Assembly (NCBI RefSeq): GCF_964340395.1
Contig: NC_135550.1
Span: 32,860,176 to 32,924,175 of the forward strand
DNA from: Glandiceps talaboti
Lineage: Eukaryota; Hemichordata; Enteropneusta; Spengelidae
Length of the DNA: 64,000 nt
Direction of reading: 5' to 3'
Positions 49,901-59,099 of the stretch are shown in pieces (the first letter of the stretch is position 1; each line of letters starts with the position of its first letter). The translations under genes were made by a program, and so were the position numbers. The notes below the pieces were generated by a model. The model saw only the letters and a program-made list of their open reading frames with translations. It did no database searches and was not told where the DNA came from.

Positions 49901-50459
49901 CATACACTGTTGTCAGTCATCATTTACAGTTTTTGGTAAATGTGACAAGAGAAGACGGTAACTTGTAAGGTATTAACAAACTTTATAACTTTATATGTGG
50001 AATTATTTGACCCAACAGTAACTTTGACGCTATTTGTACACAAAATTCCAGATAAACAGCTTATATGTGTCTGTCTGTCTGTCTGTGTCAGTGTCAGTGT
50101 CAGTGTCAGTGTCAGTGTCTGTGTCTGTGTCTGTGTCTGTGTCTGTCTGTGTCTGTGTCTGTGTCTGTGTCTGTCTGTGTCTGTGTCTGTGTCTGTGTCT
50201 CTGTCTGTGTCTCTGTCTGTGTATATACTGTCATGGAGACACATACACAGACTCTTTTTAGCCATTTTCATTAGTTCAACATGTTTCACATTATGTTATT
50301 CATTAACAACAGATAACTGATGATCGTCTGGTAAGCTGTAGTGATGATGGTAATATTAGAATATGGGACTTGATGACACCATTACTAAAACCACCTGATG
50401 AATCCCATGGTAAAACTATACCAACACAAACCATTAAACAAGGGGAAGATGACGACTAA
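31882..50459 (+). CDS. F-box and seven-WD40-repeat protein (FBXW10/FBXO16-like), presumed SCF substrate adaptor
   Basis: Sixteen coding exons with unbroken phase give 1196 aa: 31882-33199, 33721-33917, 34713-34819, 36036-36199, 37074-37232, 37925-38035, 38452-38499, 42481-42628, 43374-43686, 44024-44266, 44837-44994, 45267-45407, 47949-48030, 48415-48581, 49784-49871, 50313-50459. Order: Trp-rich helical module (about 55-110), a long charged Ser/Lys-rich region, a second Trp module (506-541), F-box (about 551-594, [18 protein letters not shown] and CRRWR), a linker with a Lys/Arg cluster, then seven WD repeats (about 887-1175). F-box proteins with WD propellers recruit phosphorylated targets to SKP1-CUL1. 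The Trp module resembles that of FBXO16; which ortholog this is remains uncertain. Introns hold several large repeat arrays. Confidence 0.92.
33721..33917 (+). CDS. F-box/WD gene exon 2
   Basis: Encodes [21 protein letters not shown] and ends QLNQVWE. Donor GAG|GTGAGT, phase 0. Confidence 0.92.
34713..34819 (+). CDS. F-box/WD gene exon 3, second Trp module
   Basis: Encodes [18 protein letters not shown] and KFFARCLLQ. Acceptor CCATTTCAG, donor AAAG|GTATGA, phase 2. Confidence 0.92.
36036..36199 (+). CDS. F-box/WD gene exon 4, F-box
   Basis: Encodes [36 protein letters not shown] and [12 protein letters not shown]. Pattern L-P-x5-IF-x-FL and the W/C-R-R-W end are typical F-box features. Confidence 0.95.
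37074..37232 (+). CDS. F-box/WD gene exon 5
   Basis: Encodes [20 protein letters not shown] and [19 protein letters not shown]. Donor GAAG|GTAGGT, phase 1. The last ~60 nt of the exon plus the donor are repeated twice in the following intron. Confidence 0.92.
37173..37379 (+). repeat. 71-bp tandem repeat made from the 3' end of exon 5 plus its splice donor
   Basis: TAGCACAT starts units at 37173 (inside the exon), 37244 and 37315. Each unit ends GTCAGTATGAAG followed by GTAGGT, GTAGGT and GTAAGG. The two intronic copies share changes (GGTACTTAG for GGAAGCTAT), so one arose from the other. Use of the later donors would add an immediate in-frame stop (GGT AGG TGA). Confidence 0.95.
37925..38035 (+). 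CDS. F-box/WD gene exon 6
   Basis: Encodes [20 protein letters not shown] and ends EVSSD. Acceptor CTTCACAG, donor GATG|GTACGT, phase 1. Confidence 0.9.
38452..38499 (+). CDS. F-box/WD gene exon 7 (48 nt)
   Basis: Encodes [15 protein letters not shown]. Acceptor AAAACAG, donor GTTG|GTTAGT. Divisible by three, so it could be skipped without breaking the frame. Confidence 0.8.
38954..38971. repeat. Poly-G tract in F-box/WD intron 7
   Basis: About 18 consecutive G. Confidence 0.85.
39643..40728. repeat. Two-length minisatellite array (26- and 30-bp units), about 40 copies
   Basis: All units share TCTAGTGACATAGCCCTATG; they begin either GTAAATCTAG (short) or GTAACTACTTCTAG (long). The two lengths are interspersed, with long units usually followed by one or two short ones. 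Every unit contains ACATAG-CC-CTATGT, a 6-bp inverted repeat. It lies in F-box/WD intron 7. Confidence 0.95.
40878..40958. repeat. (TCTG)n(TG)n(CGTG)n microsatellite
   Basis: Four TCTG units, about 14 TG and several CGTG/TGCG units immediately precede the dispersed repeat at 40960. Confidence 0.95.
40960..41730 (+). mobile_element. Dispersed repeat of internally repeated structure, class unknown
   Basis: After the microsatellite come about four degenerate ~145-bp units. Each includes AAAACT, a GGACAGATCGGTCTG-like core, AAATTTGGTGG, GATGATCCCATCAGTG and CAAATTAGG. Then come two copies of CCTAGCAAC with ACCATGCCC or ACCACACCC and a flanking TGTATGCAAATATGCCTAGCAA. The build is like non-coding marine-invertebrate interspersed repeats; no ORF supports a coding element. 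Confidence 0.5.
42283..42337. repeat. (GA)n microsatellite in F-box/WD intron 7
   Basis: GAGAGA with interspersed GAGC and GATA units, about 55 bp. The 125-aa ORF starting here is Arg/Glu repeat running into exon 8 in the wrong frame. Confidence 0.9.
42481..42628 (+). CDS. F-box/WD gene exon 8
   Basis: Encodes [20 protein letters not shown] and an acidic [15 protein letters not shown]. Acceptor TTTATTTCAG, donor CCAG|GTACAT, phase 2. Confidence 0.88.
42888..43282 (+). mobile_element. Dispersed ~390-bp repeat, copy A (F-box/WD intron 8)
   Basis: Shows the same sequence as 58706-59092 in opposite orientation. Shared blocks include GACATTAT-A-ATACCCAG, AATTCAATGGAGAG, CACACTTTGCCCAA and AAACCCATATC. 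A pair GATATGGGTTTTG and CAAACCCATATC about 95 bp apart forms a potential hairpin near the right end. No ORF, so non-autonomous. Confidence 0.8.
43374..43686 (+). CDS. F-box/WD gene exon 9, basic linker
   Basis: Ser-rich linker with a Lys/Arg cluster ([14 protein letters not shown]) that could be a nuclear localisation signal. Ends TQATDIL. Donor CTG|GTAGGA, phase 0. Confidence 0.92.
44024..44266 (+). CDS. F-box/WD gene exon 10, WD repeat 1
   Basis: Encodes [19 protein letters not shown] and [17 protein letters not shown], a textbook GH...WD unit. Donor AAG|GTAGGT, phase 0. Its 3' end is the source of the array that follows. Confidence 0.95.
44267..44680 (+). repeat. 65-bp tandem repeat derived from the 3' end of WD exon 10 and its donor
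   Basis: Units start TTTAGATAGAA at 44284, 44349, 44414 and so on (65 bp, about six copies). They correspond to the exon sequence from TTAGATAGAACTATCAG to AAAATGTA but lack the 18 nt coding VWDIRS, and end CGGTAGGTAGGTTTTATGTA. Each therefore carries a GTAGGT donor. Confidence 0.95.
44837..44994 (+). CDS. F-box/WD gene exon 11, WD repeat 2
   Basis: Encodes [19 protein letters not shown] and [19 protein letters not shown]. Acceptor CTTGAAG, donor CATCT|GTAAGT, phase 2. Confidence 0.93.
45267..45407 (+). CDS. F-box/WD gene exon 12, WD repeats 3-4
   Basis: Encodes [38 protein letters not shown] and TGSTD. Acceptor CACATAG, donor ACAG|GTAAGG, phase 2. Confidence 0.94.
45476..46850. repeat. 49-bp minisatellite, about 28 nearly identical copies (F-box/WD intron 12)
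   Basis: Unit GTTCTAAATCATGACAACTC then ATGTCTACATAACCTGTTTTATTGTGGTA. The commonest variable base is the last A or C (GTGGTAGTT or GTGGTCGTT). C-type units often recur every third copy, giving a partial 147-bp higher-order repeat. Confidence 0.97.
47030..47712. repeat. Second 49-bp minisatellite, about 14 copies (same intron)
   Basis: Unit GGTACTCCTATCGGTAGTAT then AGTATATAGCTATGTTATGGGATGGACAA, with a 3-bp longer variant (TATTATAGT). The sequence is unrelated to the neighbouring array but has the same period. Confidence 0.95.
47949..48030 (+). CDS. F-box/WD gene exon 13, end of WD repeat 4
   Basis: Encodes [20 protein letters not shown] and EPITAIE. The usual W of the WD dipeptide position is T here (VTN). 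Acceptor TCCACCAG, donor GAG|GTTAGT. Confidence 0.93.
48415..48581 (+). CDS. F-box/WD gene exon 14, WD repeat 5 and start of 6
   Basis: Encodes [20 protein letters not shown] and [19 protein letters not shown]. Acceptor ACTACAG, donor CCAG|GTGAGT, phase 2. Confidence 0.92.
48641..49303. mobile_element. Possible PIF/Harbinger-like remnant in F-box/WD intron 14
   Basis: GTTCACAC at 48641 and GTGTGAAC near 49296 form short inverted ends, and GTGTGAACGC also occurs inside. A minus-strand ORF (49248-49060) reads [20 protein letters not shown], reminiscent of the Arg-rich N-terminal region of Harbinger transposase-like proteins. CpG is raised relative to the intron. Ends are weak and no target duplication is clear. 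Confidence 0.35.
49784..49871 (+). CDS. F-box/WD gene exon 15, WD repeat 6
   Basis: Encodes [20 protein letters not shown] and HKGPVRDIQ. Acceptor TTTGCAG, donor CAG|GTAAAC, phase 0. Confidence 0.94.
50071..50222. repeat. (GTCTGT)n / (GTGTCA)n microsatellite in F-box/WD intron 15
   Basis: GTCTGT, GTGTCA and GTGTCT hexamers in blocks over about 150 bp. All overlapping ORFs (Ser-Val, Cys-Leu, Asp-Thr repeats) are artefacts. Confidence 0.95.
50313..50459 (+). CDS. F-box/WD gene exon 16, WD repeat 7 and C-terminus
   Basis: Encodes [20 protein letters not shown], a short tail and GEDDD before TAA. Acceptor AACAACAG. Confidence 0.94.
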   Translation: MTDDRLVSCSDDGNIRIWDLMTPLLKPPDESHGKTIPTQTIKQGEDDD

Positions 50460-50506
50460 TGAAAACTGACAACTGATGATAACCATCTTTAAGATTTGTG
50501 TGGTGT

Positions 50507-50608
50507 AATAAAACTCTTGTAAATAAGTTGTGTATAGATAACCATATATTATAACTGTACAGTAAAAAATTCATCTATTAAAATATGATGTAAAAAGTGT
50601 ACAATAAA
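50507..50608 (+). terminator. Polyadenylation signals of the F-box/WD gene
   Basis: AATAAA at 50507-50512 (48 nt after the stop) and again at 50603-50608. Confidence 0.7.
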
Positions 50609-50619
50609 TTGAATACCAA

Positions 50620-51650
50620 CGCAACCCTGTTGATTGTCATACTAACACTTTTGCCTGGAAAATGATTTCCAGAAATGTGAAAAATCAGTAAATATTAAAA
50701 ACAAGTTAACTATACTTAGAAGATGTACATATGTATCATATATGCAACTCCGTCCATACAAATGCGGATAAAACAATTTTAATTCCATTTTTTGATTCAG
50801 CTGAAACCATGGCATGTAAAAGTATCCATGTTTTGTTTGGTATTGTAATATAGTAATGTTAACAATAGTGTACATGCATATATGAATATATTAATGAATT
50901 ATGAATAATTATATTATCAAGAACTATAGAAGTAGCTAGGATAAATATGTAACCACAATCCCCCAAAAAAACATGTTATGTTAACTTCAAGACATGTTGA
51001 TTCTTTCTCATGATGTAAGACTTTTGAAGTCTGAAACCTGTATTGTTCAACATTGCATTTTTTGGGTGGATTTACTTTTGTGTTTCCTCTTTTAATGTAT
51101 ATGATTTCCCATATTATATTCCATGTGTTATGCAAAGATTTTTATTCAAACAATACCAGAATATATTATTCCCCATTTTTCATTACTTGTGTTAGTGAAA
51201 CCATTTATTCAAAAATTAATGTAAAAGGAATATGTGTAAATTGTGTACGAGGTGCTAGGATACACATAGTAATGATAAATTTTTTAATGAAAGAAATATG
51301 GTATATTTTTCCGCAATACCATGGCAACAGTTCCCACCGTGATGTTTAGCATCTTTTCTTTGAATTGAAACCTGCATGATTATAAAGATTGATACTACCC
51401 AGATACTGGATGATTATTTTATAGTAATACTTATTTCACTTCTTATCTGATATTTGAGTGTTGTTAGTAATCTTTTTATGATATACATATACAACAATAT
51501 TTTTTTATCTTCATACCTGAACTTGAAGTTAATTGTAAAATTTACAACAAACCCTGACCTGAAAGGAATCAATGGCATTTTCTCACAATTGGATGTCAAA
51601 ACCATTTAGCCATTTATATTTAATGCTTGTGCACTGTTTAGTAGTGACTA
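50620..51650. other. Intergenic AT-rich DNA, nothing recognised
   Basis: Short ORFs on both strands lack motifs or splice support. Confidence 0.5.
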
Positions 51651-51664
51651 TGATGTTCAGCTTT

Positions 51665-51885
51665 TTTGTTCTATTCTTTATCTATCTCATTATCATATAC
51701 TTTCATCCTATTTTTTCTATTCTTTATCTATCTCATTATCATACAGTCATCCTATTTCTTCTATTCTTTATCTATCTCATTAGCATATGCAGTCATCATA
51801 TTTTTTCTATTCTTTATCTATCTCATTATCATATAGTCACCCTATTTCTTTGATTCTTTAGCTATCTCATTATCATATACAGTCT
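51665..51885. repeat. TTCTATTCTTTATCTATCTC minisatellite, about 5 copies
   Basis: Units of about 45-53 bp contain TCTATTCTTTATCTATCTCA then TTATCATATA and a CAT/CCTATTT tail. Confidence 0.9.
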
Positions 51886-51889
51886 TCCT

Positions 51890-52540
51890 ATGCTATGTTG
51901 ATCATTTAAAAATAGCAAAGACATTTTCTATCTACTTTCTCTAACCCAGTGTATACCTTGATTAATTCTTAGTAATGTTAATAAGTTTTTGTTGAAGTGA
52001 ATTGAACACTCCATACAATGTATACATATGTATTGACTGGGATGGATCTACAAGCTGCAAACTGATTGGATTTTGTACATCATTTCAAAATGTTTTCTGC
52101 TGAAATTGTTTTGCTTTTTTGTTGTTGTGTTTTTATTGAAACCTGTAATTTTTTCCTTCATATCAAAATTTGACTTACAACTGTTTTCTTTATTTATGAA
52201 TGTAACTTGATTGTTTTACTAAGTGAATGACTGACTGAGTATCACAAACAAGGTCACCGTCCATCACATTGACCTTCACCATCCATGACATTGACCTTAA
52301 TATAAGACAGGCAATACCTACAATATTTTACCTTGATCCAAGAGTGCTATTTTTTCAACACTGATTTACAAATGAAATTAAGCAATAAAGTTTTTACATC
52401 CCTCCTTCTGCATATGATATTGTTTAATGTGATTTTATTTTCTTCTCCCTCCCCCTTTCAAAGTATGAGAGACATATATATACTATTTGTAGGAAGTTTA
52501 CATCATACTCTTAAATATTGATATCAATGGAAACTCTTCC
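51890..52540. other. Intergenic AT-rich DNA, nothing recognised
   Basis: A short repeat of CATGACATTGACCTT near 52270 is the only structure seen. Confidence 0.5.
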
Positions 52541-52559
52541 TCCTCCTCCCCCCCCCCCC

Positions 52560-54318
52560 ACATACACCTGAATTCATTACCACTGATAAAGTCTGCTTAG
52601 CTGAACCCCCACCTACAACCACTGATCCCCCATACCCAATGCCACTGATAAAGTCTGCTTAGCTGAACCCCCCACCTACAACCACTGATCCCCCACACTC
52701 AATGCCACTGATAAAGTCTGCTTAGCTGAACCCCACCTACAACCACTGATCCCCCACACTCAATGCCACTGATAAAGTCTGCTTAGCTGAACCCCACCTA
52801 CAACCACTGATCCCCCACACCCAATGCCACTGATAAAGTCTGCTTAGCTGAACCCCACCTACAACCACTGATCCCCCACACTCAATGCCACTGATAAAGT
52901 CTGCTTAGCTGAACCCCACCTACGACCACTGATCCCCCATACCCAATGCCACTGATAAAGTCTGCTTAGCTGAACCCCCACCTACAACCACTGATCCCCC
53001 ATACCCAATGCCACTGATAAAGTCTGCTTAGCTGAACCCCCACCTACAACCACTGATCCCCCATACTCAATGCCACTGATAAAGTCTGCTTAGCTGAACC
53101 CCCACCTACAACCACTGATCCCCCACACTCAATGCCACTGATAAAGTCTGCTTAGCTGAACCCCCACCTACAACCACTGATCCCCCACACTCAATGCCAC
53201 TGATAAAGTCTGCTTAGCTGAACCCCCACCTACAACCACTGATCCCCCATACTCAATGCCACTGATAAAGTCTGCTTAGCTGAACCCCCACCTACAACCA
53301 CTGATCCCCCACACTCAATGCCACTGATAAAGTCTGCTTAGCTGAACCCCCACCTACAACCACTGATCCCCCACACTCAATGCCACTGATAAAGTCTGCT
53401 TAGCTGAACCCCCACCTACAACCACTGATCCCCCACACCCAATGCCACTGATAAAGTCTGCTTAGCTGAACCCCCCACCTACAACCACTGATCCCCCACA
53501 CTCAATGCCACTGATAAAGTCTGCTTAGCTGAACCCCCACCTACAACCACTGATCCCCCACACTCAATGCCACTGATAAAGTCTGCTTAGCTGAACCCCC
53601 ACCTACAACCACTGATCCCCCATACCCAATGCCACTGATAAAGTCTGCTTAGCTGAACCCCCACCTACAACCACTGATCCCCCATACCCAATGCCACTGA
53701 TAAAGTCTGCTTAGCTGAACCCCCCACCTACAACCACTGATCCCCCACACTCAATGCCACTGATAAAGTCTGCTTAGCTGAACCCCCACCTACAACCACT
53801 GATCCCCCATACCCAATGCCACTGATAAAGTCTGCTTAGCTGAACCCCCACCTACAACCACTGATCCCCCACACTCAATGCCACTGATAAAGTCTGCTTA
53901 GCTGAACCCCCACCTACAACCACTGATCCCCCACACTCAATGCCACTGATAAAGTCTGCTTAGCTGACCCCACCTACAACCACTGATCCCCCACACTCAA
54001 TGCCACTGATAAAGTCTGCTTAGCTGAACCCCCACCTACAACCACTGATCCCCCACACTCAATGCCACTGATAAAGTCTGCTTAGCTGAACCCCACCTAC
54101 AACCACTGATCCCCCACACTCAATGCCACTGATAAAGTCTGCTTAGCTGAACCCCACCTACAACCACTGATCCCCCACACTCAATGCCACTGATAAAGTC
54201 TGCTTAGCTGAACCCCCACCTACAACCACTGATCCCCCACACTCAATGCCACTGATAAAGTCTGCTTAGCTGAACCCCACCTACAACCACTGATCCCCCA
54301 CACTCAATGCCACTGATG
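52560..54318. repeat. 62-bp minisatellite array, about 28 copies
   Basis: Unit CCACTGATAAAGTCTGCTTA then GCTGAACCCCCACCTACAACCACTGATCCCCCACACTCAATG. Copies differ mainly in C-run length (unit 61-63 bp) and in CACTC versus TACCC near the end. Very high identity implies recent homogenisation. Confidence 0.97.
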
Positions 54319-54351
54319 GAGGCAGGATTGGTCCAGACATATAACAAGTCT

Positions 54352-54431
54352 GTGAGTGAGTGAGTGAGTGAGTGAGTGAGTGAGTGAGTGAGTGAGTGAG
54401 TGAGTGAGTGAGTGAGTGAGTGAGTGAGTGC
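54352..54431. repeat. (GTGA)n microsatellite
   Basis: About 20 GTGA units shortly downstream of the 62-bp array. Minus-strand Leu-Thr-His-Ser ORFs are artefacts. Confidence 0.97.
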
Positions 54432-55059
54432 CATGCATGGTAGGGTTGAGTATGAAGTAATTGACTGATCACCATTACATACAACATTGTATATCTAGTG
54501 AGCATGTTTTGAGTCCCCAATGGGCACTGCTGTTACAATGGGTTCTGTCCGTCCATCCCAATGATTTCACCATAAAACACCAGTTGGGGGGGGGGACGAC
54601 CTATGTCTTCAATTGAAGGCTTATTCTGGTCCTTTGAGTATGGCAGTAAACAGTGGAAAGATTCATTATGATAGCTTGTACATGTTATTGAATCTATTCA
54701 TTTATGTTTGTTCAAAGCATATGGTGATGTACCATGTATGGAAGCCGGGACCTACCTCATGTTTCCTCTTTTCACGCTACTGGTAAACATTCTGTAATAA
54801 AAAAAATAGCACATAGGTATTTTGTTATGAACAGGAAATTTAGAGAGGCCAAATAGCACACAATTAAGTACTTTTCCCCACAATTTCCAGTCGAAAAATA
54901 AACGGTCAAAGACAGGACACTACACGGCATTTAATTCAGTTGTAATGAAACAAAATATACAATAATAACGAGCCCTGAACGTGAATTACATGATTTATAA
55001 ACTTATAAACTAAATGTATTTCACCAAATGTTCTTGATAACGAAATTGTTCAGTTCACA

Positions 55060-55470
55060 GACTTGACTTGTAACTTGACTGTCGAATATAGCGACTTTCA
55101 GTCTTACCGGTGGTACACACGAACTTTCGTAGCATACAGAGCTAAGGACGGCGAGTTCGTTGAATATTGAAGGTGGTTACTTGGGACAAACTTCTTCGCA
55201 CGGTTCGTTCCTAGCTCCATTGTACTGAACTGTCCTCGAAATATTTCTCCATGCTTTTACGACAATATGTACACAATTCCATACCAAACTTCAGGGTCCG
55301 CTTACTCTCAGCGACGTGCAACTGTCAATACCGAGAACGACATTTCTCCCGGACAGCTATTAGTGAAGACAGGCCTCCTTTGACGAAACCACTGAGAAAA
55401 TTTCTGGAAAGAGCCGTGGACTGCCGCAATTTCAGCACTTGTAGGACAGCAGACTATGTTAATTAATAGT
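55060..55470 (+). promoter_or_regulatory. CpG-richer island with a possible first coding exon
   Basis: CpG is clearly denser than in flanking DNA. An ATG at 55251 opens 71 codons (to 55466) beginning MLLRQYVHNSIPNFRVRLL and containing RERHFSRTAIS. This is Arg/Ser-rich with no early acidic residues, like a mitochondrial targeting peptide. A donor could be ACTT|GTAGGA near 55440. No downstream exon was found among the repeats to the right, so gene identity is unknown. Confidence 0.3.
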
Positions 55471-55854
55471 CAGTGGAATGCACCTTGCATTAACATAATG
55501 CAAGACAGGTGGTTTAAGAACCAACCAACAACAATTCTTTATCGTCACAATATATGAAGACAACTGCATTGTTCATGAAACTAGACATGACAAAAAACAC
55601 ATCATCTTCCAGAATATGGTTAGTCAGGTGTACAGCGCCATCATTTTACGTAGTGTCATTACTTTGTTTTTATATACTTTTGCGCGTGCATGTTTGAATT
55701 GGCTGCCGGCTGTTCCATCGATGGTGAGGTTGTTGTGTGTGCACTTTGGGTTGTTGATTTCACAATAAACGTCTACAAATATTGTCATTATTAACTATGA
55801 ATGATTGTTATATTTTTATAAATTAGGAACAACACGTAAATCAACATTATCCAC

Positions 55855-56458
55855 AGGGTGACCCTAACACGAATGACAACCCAAATGACAGAAAACGAAT
55901 GACATATACAGTATGTAAACAGTGAATGACATCCTTTTATACACATGGTTAATTGAATCACACCCTCTTCGCTGTTAAATAAGTGGAATGACAGCCACCA
56001 TTCTATAGCTTAAGTGGAATGACAGCAAATTCAATGCTTTGAAAAACGAATGACAGGCATTTACAGTATGGTAACAATGAAATGACACCCTTTTCAATAC
56101 ATTCAGTTAGTTGAATGACACCCTCTACACTATTAAACAAGTGGAATGACAGCCGCCACTCTATAGCATAAGTGGAATGACAGCAAATTCAATGCTTTGA
56201 AACTGTCATTTCAACAGTGTATAGGGTGTCATCCAGCTAATTGAATGTAGAAAAGAGTGTCATTCTGATGTTTACATACTAGTACTGTAAATGCATCATT
56301 TGCTGTTCAAAGCATTCATATTGCTGCCATTCCACTTATGCTATAGAGTGGCGGCTGTCATTCCATTTGTTTAACAGTGCAATACAGAGATCGTCATACA
56401 ACTGCAAATGCTGTCATTCGTTTTCTGTCGGGTTGTCATTCGTTTTAGGTTTATCCCT
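55855..56458. mobile_element. Foldback element built from GAATGACA-punctuated units
   Basis: Inverted ends AGGGTGACCCTAA/ACGAATGACAACCC (left) and the approximate complement ending TTTATCCCT (right). The left half repeats units ending GGAATGACAGC or GAATGACACCC (CCACTCTATAGCATAAGT, TTAGTTGAATGACACCCTC); the right half carries the same units as complements (GGCTGTCATTCC). The halves meet near 56202. No ORF. Confidence 0.75.
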
Positions 56459-56459
56459 T

Positions 56460-57810
56460 TATTTTCAAAAAGAGTGCTCAAAATGGGAGGGGGTCACTCC
56501 CTACCAACTTCTCTAGCGATCATGGTGATGTTGTTTCTCTCTCTGAAATCAAGATTGGAGGGTGAAGCCCTGCTGGCTAAAGTATCTCCGTGAACCATAA
56601 AATTGTACCTCCAGAATGTGGATGCCGGAACGATTAATTACTATATAACTGTGCATATGGAAATCTGTGTATCCTTGGGGGAGGAAGGCCTACGAAAATT
56701 CTTGATTCCTTTCAGCAATAACATTATTTGAGATCGCTGGCTGAGAAAAAAATTTTGACCAAAATATTTTCTCCTTCGGGCCCCCTGCTGTAAATTCTGC
56801 CCGTTCTTATATAGTAAATTAATATGAAACACTTACCTGTAGTATTAACTACTGCTATCAACTGCTTGCACCGTCCCCATAAAACCACACCATACATCGC
56901 TCAGAATATTACGTTCACAGTCCATTAATGATATATCGGTCGATTTCAACTTCGAGTTTAACGCAAAGGAGATCTTCAAACGGGGCTAGTTAATCGTCAT
57001 GTATAAAACTCCAAGTATTGATTGGCGAGTTTTTTCCCAAATTATTTTGTTCGAAAAAAAAATGTCGGTATCGTTAGACCATTGAGGTATAACTTAGGGG
57101 AGACCATGGTTTCCTGGGAAGTGACGAGAATAAAACTTAGAAAATTTTGCAGCCGCTGTCTAAGGCTGGTTGTTTCGCTTTGGAAATGAATGAAAATGTA
57201 GCGTGGATATTTTTCCGGAATTAACTTTTAATACTGTCTCTGATTCCGAGTCGCACCTAGTCCTGCTACCATACTAAGTAAGCCGTCCCTTCCCCGTGTT
57301 GACCGAAACGCGTGCACTTTCTGCAAACAGGAGTAAGTCGCACCCTGATGGCCTGATGCATTGTCGAAATGGTTAGGCATCTTTGGAAAGTTTTACGTCA
57401 GGCCAAGGCCAGACAACAATTGTTTTCTAAATATCTGTGAGCAGTATTGAAATATGTTCAGATAGCCGTATTTATCCTGCATACCTGTACCAGTGGATGC
57501 CAACTTTCACCATCTTTGAAATGTTTAATAGCTAGCTGCTCAGCCCATGTTGTCGTTTTCAAACTGGCAAACAGCGCCCGCATTCGTAAAAAAGTAAAAC
57601 CTTGCTAGCCAATGTAAGTCATTCCAGATAACCACAGTGACATGTGAGCTAATAATATCATATTCAGGGATAGTCATAATATAATGGCGTTATTAGTTAC
57701 GAATATTAAAAAAATATCACTTTTATTCTATTTCTCAAATCGGAATTATGAAGAAAAGATTTCTTCACAACTGTTGGATGACACATATCCTTTACTATAA
57801 TCAGAGTGTG
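56460..57810. other. Unassigned DNA
   Basis: No coding exon recognised. Moderately CpG-containing between 56850 and 57450, which could hide regulatory or exon sequence. Confidence 0.4.
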
Positions 57811-57827
57811 CAGTTATGACAACCTTT

Positions 57828-58700
57828 ACTCTATATTGTAATTCGATGACAGCCTCTTCTCTATACCATATTTGGAATGACAGCCTTTACTCTACATTAT
57901 AATTGGAATGACAGCCTTTACTCTATATTATAATTGGAATGACAGCCTTTACTCTATACCATAATTGGAACGACAGCCCCTACTCTACATTATAATGGGA
58001 ATGGCAGCCTCTACTCTACATTATAATTGGAATGACAGCCTCTACTCTATACCATAATTGGAACAACAACCTCTACCCTACATTATAATTGAATTGGAAT
58101 GACAGCCTCTACCCTACATTATAATTGGAATGACATCCTTTACTCTACATTATAATTGGAATGACAACCTCTATTCTACATTATAATAGGAATGACAGCC
58201 TCTACTCTACATTATAATTGGAATGATAGCCTCTACTCTACATTATAATTCGGATGACAGCCTCTACTCTATACCATAATTGGAACGACAACCTCTACCC
58301 TACATTATAATTGGAATGACATCCTTTACTCTACATTATAATTGGAATGACAGCCTCTATTCTACATTATAATTGGAATGACACCCTCTACTCTACATTA
58401 TTACTGGAATGACATCCTCTACTCTATATTATAATTCGGATGACAGCCTCTACTCTACATTATAATTGGAATGACAGTCTCTACTCTACATTATAATTCG
58501 GATGACAGCCTCTACTCTATACCATAATTGGAATGACAGCCTCTGTTCTATATTATAATTAGAATGACAGCCTTTACTCTACATTATAATTGGTATGCCA
58601 GTCTCTACTCTATATTATTACTGGAATGACAGTCTCTACTCTACATTATAATTAGAATGACAGCCTTTACTCTCTATTATAATTGGAATGAAAACCTCTA
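57828..58700. repeat. 31-bp GGAATGACAGCC satellite, about 27 copies
   Basis: Unit TGGAATGACAGCCTCTACTC then TACATTATAAT. It shares the GGAATGACAGCC word with the foldback elements at 55.9 and 61.6 kb, with variants (ACGACA, ATGACATCC). Confidence 0.95.
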
Positions 58701-58705
58701 CTCTA

Positions 58706-59092
58706 TTTGCCCATCTCATACTAATCTTTACATCCTTGATATGGGTTTTGCGAACCGAGGTTGTACAGCGGAAGGGCCTGGCTTTAGGAAGGCCTGTCCA
58801 CAAAACCCATATCTGTACCATCAAGGTTTTATGTACTTTCTGTAACACAGAAACATTATTTGAATCACATAACCACATACATTGATAGCAAAACATTATT
58901 TTATGTAAAATAATGTAAAGATATTGAGAAAAATTCAAAGTGGAATCACACAGCGAATGGATATTGATGAGCACACACTTGCGATATTTGGGCAAAGTGT
59001 GCCAGGGCAGGGCGTGACACAGGAAATTATTGCACAGGTTTATATGCACACTCTCCATTGAACTATATTGGAAGTGAAACTGGGTATGTTAT
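58706..59092 (-). mobile_element. Dispersed ~390-bp repeat, copy B
   Basis: Inverted relative to copy A at 42888-43282. It keeps the GATATGGGTTTTG ... CAAAACCCATATC hairpin pair more exactly than copy A (13 bp each). Confidence 0.8.
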
Positions 59093-59099
59093 AATGTCT

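Noticed and set aside
49924-50320. Overlapping 70-120 aa ORFs of Asp-Thr, Ser-Val or Cys-Leu repeats
   Set aside because: All arise from the GTGTCT/GTGTCA microsatellite inside an intron of the F-box/WD gene.
54243-54520. Leu-Thr-His-Ser repeat ORFs on the minus strand
   Set aside because: Translated GTGA microsatellite.
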